Below, piece after piece: positions 1 through 8,515 of a DNA stretch of 64,000 nt. The stretch's first letter is position 1. Each line of letters opens with the position of its first letter. The notes below the pieces were generated by a model. It worked only from the letters and a program-made list of their open reading frames with translations, made no database searches and had not been told where the DNA came from. Location: the NCBI GenBank assembly GCA_013396635.1, contig WBMW01005660.1, forward strand, positions 1,192-65,191. The letters are read 5' to 3'. The stretch is from Penelope pileata (taxonomy: Eukaryota > Chordata > Aves > Galliformes > Cracidae). A program made the position numbers and the translations under genes.

Positions 1-531
1 GAATGCACCCTCAGCAAGTTTGCAGATGATGCCAAGCTGTGTGGTGCAGTCGACACGCCAGAGGGAAGGGATGCCATCCAGAGGGACCTGGACAGGCTTG
101 AGAGGTGGGCCCATGCCAACCTCATGAAGTTCAACAAAGCCAAGTGCAAGGTCCTGCACCTGGGTCGGAGCAATCCCAAGTACACATACAGGCTGGGCGG
201 AGAATGGCTTGAGAGTAGCCCTGAGGAGAGGGACTTGGGGGTGTGTGTTGACGAGATACTCAACATGAGCCGGCAGTGTGCGTTTGCAGCCCAGAAGGCC
301 AACCACATCCTGGGCTGCATCAAGAGAAGTGTGGCCAGCAGGTTGAGGGAGGTGATTCTGCCCCTCTACTCTGCTCTCATGAGACCTCACCTGGAGTATT
401 GTGTCCAGTTCTGGGGGCCCCAACACAAGAAGAATGTGGAGCTGTTGGAGCGGGTCCAGAGGTGGGCCACGAGGATGATCAGAGTGCTGGAGCACCTCTC
501 CTACGAGGACAGGCTGAGAGAGTTAGGATTT
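1..531 (+). mobile_element. CR1 LINE fragment (ORF2 reverse transcriptase end, 3' end missing)
   Basis: This is a piece of a CR1 non-LTR retrotransposon, entering from the left edge of the window. It codes for the later part of the CR1 reverse transcriptase. The typical CR1 text is readable up to RLRELGF near 531, after which unrelated AT-rich DNA begins. The usual continuation (FSLEKRR..., the ORF stop, the 3' UTR and the ATTCTATG tail) is absent. CR1 copies are normally 5'-truncated with the 3' end kept, so loss of the 3' end points to a later deletion or rearrangement. The 5' end lies outside the window. Confidence 0.95.
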
Positions 532-558
532 ATTACTTACAGAACAAAACTTGCTGGT
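1..558 (+). pseudogene. CR1 reverse transcriptase fragment, open but truncated at both ends
   Basis: The frame is open from base 1 to a stop at 559-561, about 186 codons. The RT catalytic box FADD lies at 19-30 in the context SKFADDAKLCG. It is followed by the CR1 thumb and C-terminal motifs KFNKAKCKVLHLG, LNMSRQCAFAAQKAN, LGCIKRSVASRLREV, MRPHLEYCVQFWG and LLERVQRWATRMI. The last 10 or so codons after RLRELGF are not CR1 and come from the flanking DNA. In a full element the enzyme copies its own RNA at a nicked chromosomal target. The endonuclease domain is not in the window and the C-terminus is lost, so this copy cannot be functional. The lack of stops and frameshifts suggests a fairly young insertion. 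Confidence 0.9.
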
Positions 559-561
559 TAA

Positions 562-3500
562 CTATATTGCAGATAAGGGACTAGTGTTCTGGGAGAAGTG
601 ATTCAAAGGAACTTTACTGGGTCACTGAGTGTTCATCTCAACAAATAAGTTTATGGAGAAACATAAGACACTGAATTTAGACTAAAATTGATGAAGCGTG
701 AAAATGTTCTGATAGTCAATACGGTAGGGAATCCAAAGTACTACTGATAAGGAGGCTTGACACGACATTCAGAATTGGAAGCTAGCAGATCAACATAGGT
801 CAAGACACTGATAAATCTTCCTATGTTTGCATCTTTTATCTACTTTCTGCTTAATAGTGTAAACCTTACATGTTTACACCTTATGTTGGATGTTGAATGT
901 CTTTGATAGCTACCTAGTAAGCATCCTTTGACATAATTAAGGAAGAAGTCATAATTTGTCAAGGTCTCTGAACAAGCTGCTGTTAGTACCACCATTACCA
1001 TATGATGATTTTTCTTTCTTCTGAGTCCACTAGTTGGGAATACAGGGTGAAATGATTCAAACTTCTCTCTCTAATTATGCCTGTTCCAAAGAGCTTCTGG
1101 GGAATATCTTCAGTGCTCTATTCTTCCCCTTGGAGGATTGCTACTGATCCTTTTTATGCCACATATCATATGGGTTTCAAATGTTGTCAAAGGCTTAGAT
1201 ATTTCATAAGAGTGCTGCTTCTCAGTATGGGGAGTTACCCTGTTCAGATGGAGAAAATGTCACTTCAGAAGCTTAGCCTTTAAATGGAGTCGCTAATAAA
1301 AGGATGAGCTTTAATCAGTGCTGTATAATGTATAAATTATTCACTTTTTCTCTAAGATTGCCAACGATGCCTATCTTTTTATAGAAAAAAAATCAAGGTT
1401 TCTACTGTTTTCCAGAACGTTTCTTTATTGAACTCTTAAAATAATAAAACTGAAACCAGTTGTTACTTCCCTCTTTGGGAGCTATGTCTTATAACATATT
1501 TGCTGTGCGTGAAAGAAATCTTTCATTGTTTGTTTCTGGCATCACATCACTCATTTTCTGAACATTTTACATGATAGGATAATCTACCTAAAAATAGTAG
1601 AACTTCATATCATTACAGCCATGGTAAATAAAGAACATGAAAAATGGACTTTCTTATATTTACACTATACTCAGTTTCCTGAACTCTACTTATGAGAGTC
1701 CCTACATGTTTAAGACACTCCAGCTTTAGCTACCATGCTTGAAAAAAAATGTGGTATTAAATTTTAGGTTTATATTCTTTAGAAAACAAATGTATGGCCT
1801 CATTTGAAATGTTCTACAATGCCATATTTGTTGATACTTAAGAGTCTATTAAATTAAATTCTTTAACATTTCAATACATTAGAAGTAAAACTGAATTGTT
1901 TATTTAATCAAAGGAGATTGAATTAAATTCTGTCAAAGAATAGTAATTTCCTCTTTCTGACTAAGATCTTATTCTATATTTATTCTACATTTATACTTAT
2001 AATAAGTTTGTTGGATATTTTCCTCCCCAAGAAATTTGTTATACTAACATACAAGAATAAATGCGACCATTGGGTAACACTGGGCAGAGAACTTTCGCAT
2101 AGTGCTGTGTAGACGTGTCAAAGAGTGTTTTACAATTATCGGCCACAAGATGGCTCAATAGGAGAAGGAAATGGGCCTTTTTAACATCAGAAAGAACACC
2201 ACTTCTGCATTTTAAAACTGGACAGGAATCTTGGCTCTTTCCATACACGGAAAAAATGCATCCAGTTCAATCCATGACCAAAAAAAAAAAAAAAAGAAAC
2301 ACTGTACTATTAATTCAGCTTAGATAGAAGACAATCACCAGTTTTAATTTCCTTTTTTATAAAGTTAAAAAGATTGGAGTTATTGTATATTACAGATTTA
2401 TGAGGATTGAAAAACAATAATTCATCCCTTCTGTAGTTCTAGATGTCAGTTCAAGAGAGAAGAATGAGTTTATTTATTTTATTTAGGAAATTTATCATTT
2501 CTTATGCAGAAAAAACTTAATGTGTGTTAAGCTTTAATTGGTACATATTCACATTCAAATTTCTAGTGTTTGAATGGATAGTAATTGTAAATGTTCTGAA
2601 GTAGATTTAACTAGAACCTTCACAGATATCTAGCTATTAGTGTTCATTTTTCGTTTGTTTTGTTTGCTTACTTATTTTCTGCTTTGATTAAATACTTCAG
2701 CAATTCAGTTTTATTTCTAACATCTTGAAATGGCAAAACTCCTATCCATGTTCTACAGAGTAAATTGTTTGGTTAAAATTTACTTGTAAAACTGAAAGTT
2801 TAATGCATTCTAAATGATGGAAATAGCAACTTTTCTGATTCTCCAGAAGTTAAGTTTTTTTTTCTTTTACAATTCTTGGCATAATACCCGCAGTGTTTTT
2901 GTAAATCATGATTAGTATATTCCCACTTGAACTGTAGTTTTCAACCATAAAGGATTTGACATATATATTCTAGTCTAGTTTAACAGTTATCAATTTTCAA
3001 AGGCTACGAGCTAATCTCCAACTGATTAAAATATTGTAAAGCATGAGGAATAACTGAACTTCATTGAAGTTTTCATCCACGAGTTCTTAATTGCTTTAGT
3101 TTGACTAAAGCCTAGTTGGTGCCTAACTGAGCCTAAGAACAAACCTTTAACAAGATGTATCATCTAGAGTTAATGTTTAGCTGAGAGATACTTGATTTCC
3201 TGTCCAGTAGTTGATCTAATGAGTCATGAACCAGGTAGCTGTATCACATGTAGAAGAAAGAGAAGAAGCATCTTATGAGTAGGAGAAGCAGAAAGCCAAG
3301 CAGAAACTTTAAAAAGCAGAACCTACTATCTCAGAATGCAGATTGCAGGTCCAAGATATTACAGGAGCACAGCAGTGAATGAGTATAAAAGGGCAGCTTT
3401 TAAAATTCTTTTTTCTGTATTTTAGATGGTAAAAAAAAATATTTGTCCTTTTGGCTGGAAGGTTTCTAACATCTTACAGTGTTAGCATGAAGAAAGAAAG

Positions 3501-3672
3501 GATTTCTGTTATTTCTGCTTTAACATTCTTTGGTTTTCAAAGGATTACCAAAAGTAATCTCAGCACATTTTAAAAATTTGTTTTCAGTTACAAGAAATCT
3601 TGAAATCTTACAAGTATACAGATGATACAATCACTGTACATTTCCAGAGGGTTTGAGTTCATCTTGTCTTAT

Positions 3673-3673
<1 letters not shown>
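562..3673. other. AT-rich stretch with no recognisable gene
   Basis: I see no recognisable gene, transposon or RNA. Open frames are short (70 codons or fewer) and look like chance. There is a run of 16 A at 2280-2295. A purine-rich patch lies around 3245-3330 (many AGAAG motifs). Confidence 0.6.
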
Positions 3674-3726
<53 letters not shown>

Positions 3727-3763
3727 AAGAAAGAAAGAAAAAGAAAAGGAAAAAAGAAAAACC
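3674..3763. repeat. Poly-A run (51 A) followed by GAAA-rich simple repeat
   Basis: A is uninterrupted from 3674 to 3724. A degenerate (GAAA)n/AAAAG stretch follows to about 3763. Upstream there is no polyadenylation signal and no recognisable transcript-like sequence, so it is better read as an expanded microsatellite than as a retrocopy tail. The length is likely polymorphic and error-prone in assembly. Long lysine or phenylalanine open frames across it are artefacts of the repeat. Confidence 0.95.
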
Positions 3764-5153
3764 TAATATTGTTGATCACTTCCTTCCCTGAAGACGAAAC
3801 ATAATCCCTCAAAAATTTGTGATAAAACTCCTTGTGATTTTCCCCATATTTCAAAATCTATCCTAATGAAGTTCAAACTTCATAACTAGAAGAAGAATGC
3901 TTAACTTGTGTCTCCTCAAAGTTATTACACTATTGCTTTATCCCTGTTTCAACTTATTTCTTAGATAGTATTATCCACTAAATTGTGAAGGGGATAAAAG
4001 CTATCCATGTGTGAAGTTTCATTCTCTCCTCAGTTACTGTTACTTTTGGAGTCATCTTCAAAGCATAACAATGCACTGGGCTCATGTGGCAAGGTTTTGA
4101 AGTGACTGAAGGTTTTGTAGTGACTGAAGTTTCATGACTTCTGGAACCCAGGAAAAAAATTACGAGTCTTTGAAACTGTTTTGTAGAGAACCAGGTGTGA
4201 GAGACCAGGATAGGGTTTCCAATGGTAAATTTTTCTGTTTTGCATGGGCTGTTTCCTTTTCAAAATGTGAGGGGCAATGCTGACTTATGTGAACACAAGT
4301 TTTAATGTTAATTCAATTAGCACAAATTTAAAGTCTTTGCATTCCCATTTTTATTATGATCTTGATTCTATTCTGGGCAAGAAGATAACAGAAAAAAAAA
4401 ACTGAAAAGTTGACAGATACTACAAGTTCAAGATAAGCAGTTTTGAGTATCCTTACCATTTCTTTATCTTTTCGAATACACTGAGGTGCCACCAAAGTGT
4501 TTCATACTTAGTTATTTGTACTTCCACAAGTGCCAAGTGTTTATAATCAATCCCTAACACACAGATGGAAACCATAATATGAATTAAATTATAAGTGCAT
4601 CCCTTGTTGTGCCCTTTTCTTCATTTTGCTGCACCTCACAGCTCTTTCACCATATTTGTTGAGCTATTCCTTAAGATAAGAAAAGAATACATAGAAAAAA
4701 TGAAGTGTTGTAAAGGGTCTCTACATGAAAAGAATAACCAGCTTTTAAGTTGGTTTTGTAAAATTAAATATAGGATATCTGTACTGACCACCTACAAATC
4801 AACATGGATAATGGGACTTGCAGAAAGAGCAGCAAGTAGAGACTGAAATGAAGTGAGAGATACTTAGAGTAAAAATATTTGCCTGACAGAGTCACTCAAT
4901 TTATTAAAATTTAGTCTTTCCCCAAAATAACTGAAAAATTGAGACTGGGGTTAAAAAAAAAAATTGATTTATTCAAAATCCCATTATCCTCATATGATCA
5001 CTTCAGATTTCTGCAAAGACAATGGAAATTTACTATTACTATAGAATTCAACAGCAGCAGAAGTAACACCTATTCATTTTTTGGCTTTTCTTCACATCTC
5101 GGTTTCTTTCTATTTTTACAAAATAAGTGATTTCCTCAAGAAAACTCATTTGA
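3764..5153. other. AT-rich stretch with no recognisable gene
   Basis: No gene or repeat family is recognised. The 83-codon frame at 4595-4846 and the 63-codon frame at 4939-5130 have unremarkable composition and no motif I know. Confidence 0.55.
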
Positions 5154-5523
5154 TGTTGCTGAATTTGGTATGATCTTTTTAAAGATCAGACTTTCTGTAC
5201 CTTCTTGCTGAACGTGAGCACATTTCATTGTACTATACCATATTGACTATAGCTTTATTATTATTATTATTAATGCTGAATCCCACATTTTAAAAAATCA
5301 ATAGGGATAAAATATTTATAGACCATCTAAAATTAGATAAGTAATGAGTGATGGAAATGACTAGGGAATCTGTTTGAAGAAAATAAATTTAAGGGAGGTA
5401 TTATAGAATCATAGAATCATAGAATGGTTCAGGTTGGAAAGGACCTTAGAGATCATCTTGTTCCAACCCCCCTGCCGTGGGCAAGGACACCTCCCACTAG
5501 ACCAGGTTGCTCAAAGCCCCATC
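5154..5523. repeat. Segment repeated at 6911-7280 (370 bp, direct)
   Basis: This segment appears again at 6911-7280 with an offset of 1757 and no difference that I could see. It includes a (TTA)n microsatellite near 5260-5273 and the 3' end of the CR1 at 5405. The second copy is bounded on both sides by single N bases, which makes an assembly artefact much more likely than a real duplication. Confidence 0.95.
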
Positions 5524-5866
5524 CAGCCTGGCTTTGAATACTTCCAGGGAGGGGGCATCAACGACTTCTCTGGGCAACCTGTTCCAGTGTCTCACCACCC
5601 TCACAGTGAAGAATTTCCTCCTTATATCTAGTCTAAATCTACCCTCTTCTGGTTTATAACCATTACCCCTTGTCCTGTCATTATCTATCCTTGTAAAAAG
5701 CCCCTCGCCAGCTTTCCTGTAGGCCCCCTTCAGGTACTGGAAGGCTGCTATCAGGTCCCCCCGCAGCCTTCTCTTCTCCAGGCTGAAGAGTCCTAACTCT
5801 CTCAGCCTGTCATTGTAGGGGAGCTGCTCCAGCCCTCTGATCATCCTCGTGGCCCTCCTCTGGACC
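5405..5866 (-). mobile_element. CR1 LINE 3' end, 5'-truncated, young copy
   Basis: This is a standard 5'-truncated CR1 insertion on the minus strand. Its 3' tail is seen on the plus strand at about 5405-5425 as the repeated octamer-like unit ATAGAATC. The 3' UTR follows (complement of the GATCTCTAAGGTCC-type consensus), then the end of ORF2. The match ends near 5866, where VQRR begins, giving about 462 bp. No target duplication is evident, as is usual for CR1. The ORF2 end is unbroken, so the copy is fairly young. Confidence 0.95.
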
Positions 5867-5871
5867 ATCAA
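5497..5871 (-). pseudogene. CR1 ORF2 C-terminal 120 or so residues with native stop
   Basis: The open frame reads, from the CR1 5' break, VQRRATRMIRGLEQL, then RLRELGLFSLEKRRLRGDL, AFQYLKGAYRKAGEGLF, FRLDIRRKFFTVRVVRHWN and LDGALSNLV, followed by the TAG at 5497-5499 that normally ends CR1 ORF2. The first two residues before VQRR come from flanking DNA. This part lies downstream of the polymerase palm, so the copy has no catalytic residues. It is a dead 5'-truncated remnant, not a host gene. Confidence 0.9.
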
Positions 5872-6838
5872 AGCAGTCCTGTTATATTGATTGGAAGATC
5901 AACAGTGTTTATTTTTTCTTCTTCATTTGGAATATAAGAGAGTTCTTGGATTACCTCTGTGGTTTTACACACTTCTAGTTTAATTACCATGGTAGTTCAT
6001 AAGGATCTTTTACTACTTAAATTATTTTTATTCTAGAGAGGAAGAAGAAGTGTCAATGAAATGAAGTAAGAATTTGCACAGCAGGACTAGAAAATTGCCT
6101 GAAGTGATGCTGCGAAAGGACTGCATCTGCTAGGCTGAACAAGTAGAGTTAGGTCAGTATTTAACTAAAAATTCTTTAAAGAAGGCTTGGAAATTTGTAC
6201 TGGGTAAGAAATAACTGAATTTGACAATGAAGAATATCTGGTGTGCTCCTTTTGAAACTGGATGACATTTTTGAAGGATAGAAAAGATATTTATTTTTTA
6301 AAGTAGCAATCTGTTTCTAATCTGTTGCATGTATTGTAAACTCTTCCATCTACATCATTTGGTTGTCTCTTTGTTTTTAGAAAACAACTTTGATGATATC
6401 TAATCTATTCTTTAAATATCTGAATATAAGAAATGTTCACTAACTGGTAGTAATTCAAAGCTAGTAAGAGTGAAATGAAATAATTTCTACTGCAGGCCAC
6501 TATTTCATAAATCTTAAGCTCTATCTGCCATGAATATTGTTTCAAAGTGTATAAGTCACTATGGTCTTAAGAATATAGTGTGTTTGATATTTCCAGTTTG
6601 ACACTCAGTGAGGCCATGTCTGGTAAGATAATAAAAATATCTGGCCCTATGAAGAAAAGAATGATTAGTTTTAAAATGGTATGAATCTTTGCTTTGTTAG
6701 AGAGGACGTTAAAAGGCAATGCTGTCTCACTAGTTCTTTGGAAGATGCACTGATAAGATGTTTGTTTCTGTCTTTGAAAGCTCACATGTAACAGTGCATT
6801 ATTGTGAATGCAGTAATACAGTAGGTGATTCTGGCACA
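5867..6838. other. AT-rich stretch; its right part is repeated downstream
   Basis: No gene is recognised. From 6168 onward the sequence recurs at 7282-8023. The 90-codon minus-strand frame at 6567-6839 has an exact twin at 7681-7953 only because of that duplication. Its sequence has no motif I know. Confidence 0.6.
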
Positions 6839-6909
6839 TACAAGGACTGCTCTGATATTAATGCCTCCTGTGTTATTACATTGGCCCACAATGTCAGAGG
6901 GGGGTGTTG
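6168..6909. repeat. Segment repeated at 7282-8023 (742 bp, direct)
   Basis: The segment matches 7282-8023 with a constant offset of 1114. The one difference I saw is T at 6759 against C at 7873. The first copy stops abruptly at the N at 6910, inside a mariner element that is complete only in the second copy. The pattern fits the overlapping ends of two contigs that were placed in tandem rather than merged. Confidence 0.95.
6839..6909 (+). mobile_element. Left end of mariner, cut at an assembly join
   Basis: This is the same sequence as 7953-8023, the left terminal part of the mariner described at 7953-8515. It ends at the single N at 6910. It should not be counted as an independent insertion. 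Confidence 0.8.
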
Positions 6910-6910
6910 N
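6910..6910. other. Single-N join (probable contig boundary)
   Basis: One N separates sequence continuous with 6168-6909 from a copy of 5154-5523. A lone N at a breakpoint between duplicated blocks is typical of a scaffold or gap-fill join. Confidence 0.85.
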
Positions 6911-7280
6911 TGTTGCTGAATTTGGTATGATCTTTTTAAAGATCAGACTTTCTGTACCTTCTTGCTGAACGTGAGCACATTTCATTGTACTATACCATAT
7001 TGACTATAGCTTTATTATTATTATTATTAATGCTGAATCCCACATTTTAAAAAATCAATAGGGATAAAATATTTATAGACCATCTAAAATTAGATAAGTA
7101 ATGAGTGATGGAAATGACTAGGGAATCTGTTTGAAGAAAATAAATTTAAGGGAGGTATTATAGAATCATAGAATCATAGAATGGTTCAGGTTGGAAAGGA
7201 CCTTAGAGATCATCTTGTTCCAACCCCCCTGCCGTGGGCAAGGACACCTCCCACTAGACCAGGTTGCTCAAAGCCCCATC
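6911..7280. repeat. Second copy of 5154-5523, flanked by N on both sides
   Basis: This is a 370-bp copy of 5154-5523 placed between N 6910 and N 7281. It behaves like a small orphan contig inserted into the scaffold. It ends in the middle of the CR1 3' UTR. Confidence 0.95.
7162..7280 (-). mobile_element. Duplicate of the CR1 3' tail (copy of 5405-5523)
   Basis: This is the first 119 bp of the CR1 at 5405, carried along in the copied segment and cut by the N at 7281. It shares the left flank of the original, so it is not a separate retrotransposition event. Confidence 0.9.
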
Positions 7281-7281
7281 N
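7281..7281. other. Single-N join (probable contig boundary)
   Basis: One N joins the end of the 5154-5523 copy to the start of the 6168-6909 copy. It aligns with the A at 6167 in the first copy. Confidence 0.85.
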
Positions 7282-8023
7282 AAAATTCTTTAAAGAAGGC
7301 TTGGAAATTTGTACTGGGTAAGAAATAACTGAATTTGACAATGAAGAATATCTGGTGTGCTCCTTTTGAAACTGGATGACATTTTTGAAGGATAGAAAAG
7401 ATATTTATTTTTTAAAGTAGCAATCTGTTTCTAATCTGTTGCATGTATTGTAAACTCTTCCATCTACATCATTTGGTTGTCTCTTTGTTTTTAGAAAACA
7501 ACTTTGATGATATCTAATCTATTCTTTAAATATCTGAATATAAGAAATGTTCACTAACTGGTAGTAATTCAAAGCTAGTAAGAGTGAAATGAAATAATTT
7601 CTACTGCAGGCCACTATTTCATAAATCTTAAGCTCTATCTGCCATGAATATTGTTTCAAAGTGTATAAGTCACTATGGTCTTAAGAATATAGTGTGTTTG
7701 ATATTTCCAGTTTGACACTCAGTGAGGCCATGTCTGGTAAGATAATAAAAATATCTGGCCCTATGAAGAAAAGAATGATTAGTTTTAAAATGGTATGAAT
7801 CTTTGCTTTGTTAGAGAGGACGTTAAAAGGCAATGCTGTCTCACTAGTTCTTTGGAAGATGCACTGATAAGACGTTTGTTTCTGTCTTTGAAAGCTCACA
7901 TGTAACAGTGCATTATTGTGAATGCAGTAATACAGTAGGTGATTCTGGCACATACAAGGACTGCTCTGATATTAATGCCTCCTGTGTTATTACATTGGCC
8001 CACAATGTCAGAGGGGGGTGTTG
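7282..8023. repeat. Second copy of 6168-6909
   Basis: Direct copy with offset 1114. Beyond 8023 the sequence continues smoothly into the rest of the mariner, so this copy, not the first, is continuous with the downstream DNA. Confidence 0.95.
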
Positions 8024-8515
8024 ATGGTGTGGCAGCAGAGAGAGGTTGAACCTTCCCACCAATATTCTCTTATGTTTTGTTGTCATGCAACAGATGGCAG
8101 CAGGGGTGTGATCTGACAAAATGGCGTCTGAAGCGTATGAAGCAAAGGTCTGTACTTGAATTCCTCCATGTGGAAAAATGGCGTCCATTGAAATTCATCA
8201 TTCAGTTTGTTGAATGTCGATGGAGACCAAATAGTGGATGTGAGCACAGTGAAGCAGCTGGTGGTACATTTCAGCAACTATGCCATCATACCAGCAGTGA
8301 AGTAGCAGGTCACAGCTGCGGGTGCAGCTTTTTACGACTGTGGCATGCAGGCTCTTGTTTATCGCTGGTGAAAATGCATAGCTAATGGTGGTGACTATGT
8401 TGAAAAATAATATTTTGTAGCTGAGAATTTGCTCTATCAAATAGTGTTATTGTGCTCTCTGTTGTAGTTTCCATGGAAAGAAATAGGAGACACAGCTTTC
8501 AGAGCAGCCTACATA
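7953..8515 (+). mobile_element. Internally deleted Galluhop-like mariner (non-autonomous)
   Basis: This is a Tc1/mariner DNA transposon remnant of about 560 bp. The left end begins at the TA at 7953-7954 and carries GGACTGCTCTGATATTAATG. The right end, read in reverse complement from the TA at 8514-8515, begins TGTAGGCTGCTCTGAAAGC, so the two ends form imperfect terminal inverted repeats bounded by the TA target. The inside holds the start and the end of a mariner transposase gene, with the middle gone. This MITE-like structure could be moved only by transposase supplied in trans. I recognise the ends and the coding pieces from the chicken Galluhop/Mariner1 type. The exact terminal base is uncertain by a few nucleotides. 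Confidence 0.85.
8121..8410 (+). pseudogene. Mariner transposase pseudogene, catalytic core deleted
   Basis: The start is the usual ATGGCGTCTGA at 8121. At 8137 the frame reads MKQRSVLEFLHVEK, the N-terminal helix-turn-helix of mariner transposases of the GVQW3 type. A one-base loss in the A run near 8174 shifts the frame. The next motif, corresponding to MAPIEIH, is readable in another frame, followed by the VDVSTV region. The text then jumps directly to the C-terminus: an AVK...VT-AGA-FY-like stretch, CGMQALV, and KCIANGGDYVEK, ending at the native TAA (8408-8410). About 250 residues between, including the DD34D catalytic residues, are missing. In-frame stops also occur. It cannot encode an active enzyme. 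Confidence 0.88.

Noticed and set aside
276..584. 102-codon plus-strand frame overlapping the CR1
   Set aside because: Out-of-frame shadow of the CR1 reverse transcriptase.
3622..3854. Lysine-rich and phenylalanine-rich open frames across the poly-A
   Set aside because: Pure consequences of the poly-A/GAAA repeat.
6567..7953. Identical 90-codon minus-strand frames at 6567-6839 and 7681-7953 as a conserved duplicated gene
   Set aside because: They are identical only because the whole surrounding block is duplicated at N-marked joins. The peptide has no known motif.
8077..8385. 102-codon plus-strand frame as a gene
   Set aside because: It is a mixture of mariner transposase frames read through a frameshift and an internal deletion; the mariner annotation explains it.
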